A DNA stretch of 7,223 bases, taken from an uncultured Oscillospiraceae bacterium. Lineage in GTDB: Bacteria; Bacillota; Clostridia; Oscillospirales; Oscillospiraceae. A program made the position numbers and the translations under genes. Below, one piece after another: positions 5,455-7,223 of this stretch (position 1 is its first letter; the number at the start of each line of letters is the position of its first letter). The stretch covers positions 1 to 7,223 of the forward strand of contig CAADUV010000054.1 in the NCBI GenBank assembly GCA_900752305.1, written 5' to 3'. Under the pieces are notes generated by a model, which was not told the DNA's origin, made no database searches, and saw only the letters and a program-made list of their open reading frames with translations.

Positions 5455-7223
5455 ATGCGGCGCAAAATGCTGCTTTCTTATTTTTCCATCCTGCTGGCGT
5501 TCTGCGCTGTCATCTTTGTGTTTGTGCTGCGCACCGTTTACAGCATGGTTCAAGGCAACCTGATTGAAACCTCCTCCCAAATAATGCAGCGCTGGTCCAC
5601 CGAGTTATCCGACGCCATGGGCTTTGCCCACAGCCACGTACTGAATCTGGCCTCCAGCCAGCATTTGCAGGAACTGCTGGCCGCCTACGGCACCGGCGCC
5701 GCCCAGGGCGACGCCGAGCAGGCCCTGTTGCGGGACGAAGCCCTTACCTCTCTGCTGTCCTCCAACAGCGTGACCCTGGGCACCCTGCCCTTGCTGGTCG
5801 AGATCACCGCCCGCACCCCGGACGGGTCCTATCTGCCCGTATACGACACCCTGGGGCTGGAGGAATCCCCCGCTCCTTACGATCCCCGTTCGGAATGGAT
5901 CCAGACCCTGGAGTCCCTGGACGGCCGTTTTTTGTGGGATACCTACTACGACGGCAACTATGAATACATCCGGGCCTCCAAGATCATCTACGACAACCGG
6001 GATTTTTCCAACATTCTGGGCACCATATCGGTGGAGTTCAACTATGAGCACCTGGCCCAGAGCATTCTGCACAATCTGCGCAACGAGGCAGGCATGGAAG
6101 CCGCCCTCTACAATATAGCCACCGAAGAGTTCATCGGGTATTATTCCATCCGGGGCCTGCCCGATACCGATACCCTGCGGCAGCTGAGCGCTTCGGGCGG
6201 CTTCTATATACAGCCAGACGGCGACGCCTGCCTGTTTGCCCGGCGGCTTTCCACCACCGACTACTATCTGGTGGGGCTGAAATCCCTGGAGGAAGTGCAC
6301 ACCACCTACCTGCAATCCTGCAGCATCCTGTTTTTGTCCGCCGGGGCGGCGCTGCTGGTGGGCATGCTGCTCATCTTTGTGGTCACCGGGTCGGTGATGC
6401 GCCCGGTGGTGCAGCTGTCCGAGACCATGAAAAACGTGAAAAACGGCGATCTGGACATCACCGTCCACACCCGGGAAAAGGGTGAGGTGGGGGAACTGTA
6501 CGACAGTTTCAACTACATGATCCAGATGATCAACCAGCTGATCGAGGAAAATTACGTCACCCGCCTGAACCAGAAACAGAGCGAACTCAACGCCCTGCAA
6601 AGCCAGATCAACACCCACTTTTTGTACAACACGCTGGATTCCATCAACTGGCTGGCCAAGGACTACCATGTGGAACAGATCTCCCAGCTGGTGACCAGCC
6701 TGTCCACCCTGCTGCGCACCTCGCTGAACAACGGCCAGCCGGAACTGACGGTGGAACAGGAACTGACCCACATGCGCAGCTACCTGAACATCCAGAAAGT
6801 GCGGTTCTGCGGGCTGTTCCAGGTCCATGAGGAAGTGGACGAATCCCTTTTGCAGGACACCGTCATCAAGATGCTGCTGCAACCCTTGGTGGAAAACGCC
6901 ATCCTGCACGCCTTCAACCGGTCCGACGCCCCGGCCGAGGGCAACCTGCTGCTGGTGCGGGTGTTTGCCCGGGCGGGGAACCTGGTGCTGGAAGTGGCCA
7001 ACAACGCCCCCGATGACGCCCTGGCCCAGGTACAGCAGCGACTGCAGCAGGAGGCGGGCGCCCCCGCCCGCAGCTACGGCATCCAGAGCAACCGCACCCG
7101 GCTGGAGATCGCCTACGCCCGGGAAGCCGCCCTAGAATACCGGATGGAGGGGGGCTTCCTGACGGCGGGCATCCCCCTTCCCCGCCGTTATACCGCCCCC
7201 CCACCGCCTGGACACCCCCCCAC
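5455..7223 (+). CDS. YesM/LytS-class sensor histidine kinase, 3' end outside the window
   Basis: An open frame of 589 codons from the ATG at 5455 to the right edge with no stop. Order of parts: membrane segment (about 5-25), extracellular region (about 26-288, with a Cache-like W-x-x-TYYDGNYEYIRASKIIY stretch), membrane segment (289-311), HAMP (312-365, starting MRPVVQLSETM), a helical linker, then the His_kinase domain. That domain has QINTHFLYNTLDSINWL (384-400), with His388 the expected phosphorylation site; the family usually has NPHFLYN. The N-box is LLQPLVENAILHAF (474-487). The usual DNGxG is replaced by VANNAPDD (514-521), and the later Gly box is reduced to SYGIQSNRTRL (540-550). It ends in a Pro-rich tail after GIPLPRRY. 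It would signal to a response regulator, often AraC-type in this class, that is not in the window. It is divergent from livK. The ligand is unknown. Confidence 0.93.
   Translation, partial: MRRKMLLSYFSILLAFCAVIFVFVLRTVYSMVQGNLIETSSQIMQRWSTELSDAMGFAHSHVLNLASSQHLQELLAAYGTGAAQGDAEQALLRDEALTSLLSSNSVTLGTLPLLVEITARTPDGSYLPVYDTLGLEESPAPYDPRSEWIQTLESLDGRFLWDTYYDGNYEYIRASKIIYDNRDFSNILGTISVEFNYEHLAQSILHNLRNEAGMEAALYNIATEEFIGYYSIRGLPDTDTLRQLSASGGFYIQPDGDACLFARRLSTTDYYLVGLKSLEEVHTTYLQSCSILFLSAGAALLVGMLLIFVVTGSVMRPVVQLSETMKNVKNGDLDITVHTREKGEVGELYDSFNYMIQMINQLIEENYVTRLNQKQSELNALQSQINTHFLYNTLDSINWLAKDYHVEQISQLVTSLSTLLRTSLNNGQPELTVEQELTHMRSYLNIQKVRFCGLFQVHEEVDESLLQDTVIKMLLQPLVENAILHAFNRSDAPAEGNLLLVRVFARAGNLVLEVANNAPDDALAQVQQRLQQEAGAPARSYGIQSNRTRLEIAYAREAALEYRMEGGFLTAGIPLPRRYTAPPPPGHPP

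Noticed and set aside
5605..6909. Minus-strand open frame of 434 codons opposite the sensor kinase
   Set aside because: The plus-strand kinase has a ribosome site, membrane segments and HFLYN/N-box motifs; the antisense frame is a low-information Gln/Gly/Val-rich product.

Overview
The window is bacterial, GC-rich (about 60% or more in genes) and strongly biased to GC-ending codons. Perfect AAGGAGG-type ribosome sites, a LAAC lipoprotein signal and a YesM-type sensor kinase point to a Gram-positive member of the Clostridia. A high-GC gut Oscillospiraceae (Faecalibacterium/Gemmiger/Subdoligranulum-like) is a reasonable guess, but the taxon is inference.

Minus strand, read from 5163 down to 1: a complete branched-chain (hydrophobic) amino acid ABC transporter in the classic order livK (lipoprotein binding protein), livH and livM (permeases), livG and livF (ATPases). 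The 5' end of an M20-family amidohydrolase gene follows 15 nt after livF and runs off the left edge. Spacing inside livHMGF-M20 is 1 to 17 nt, so it looks like one transcription unit. Between livK and livH lies a strong intrinsic-terminator hairpin followed by T7. It probably lets most transcripts stop after livK and a minority read through, giving excess binding protein over membrane complex.

The 291-bp gap 5164-5454 is AT-rich and carries divergent promoter candidates: one for livK (minus) and a good extended -10 promoter for the plus-strand gene. From 5455 to the right edge runs a sensor histidine kinase of the YesM/LytS class (membrane segment, extracellular sensor region, membrane segment, HAMP, His_kinase, HATPase). 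It is open to the end of the window, and its partner response regulator would lie beyond it.

Together the genes suggest a sense-import-hydrolyse module. LivK captures an amino acid or amino acid conjugate, LivHMGF imports it, and the M20 enzyme may cleave an amide bond of the imported compound. The divergent kinase may sense a related ligand. The transporter is conventional. The less ordinary points are the M20 gene in the operon, the strong intercistronic terminator, an exact in-frame 15-bp duplication of the livK start region, a low-GC patch inside livK, and unusual ATP-site motifs in the kinase.
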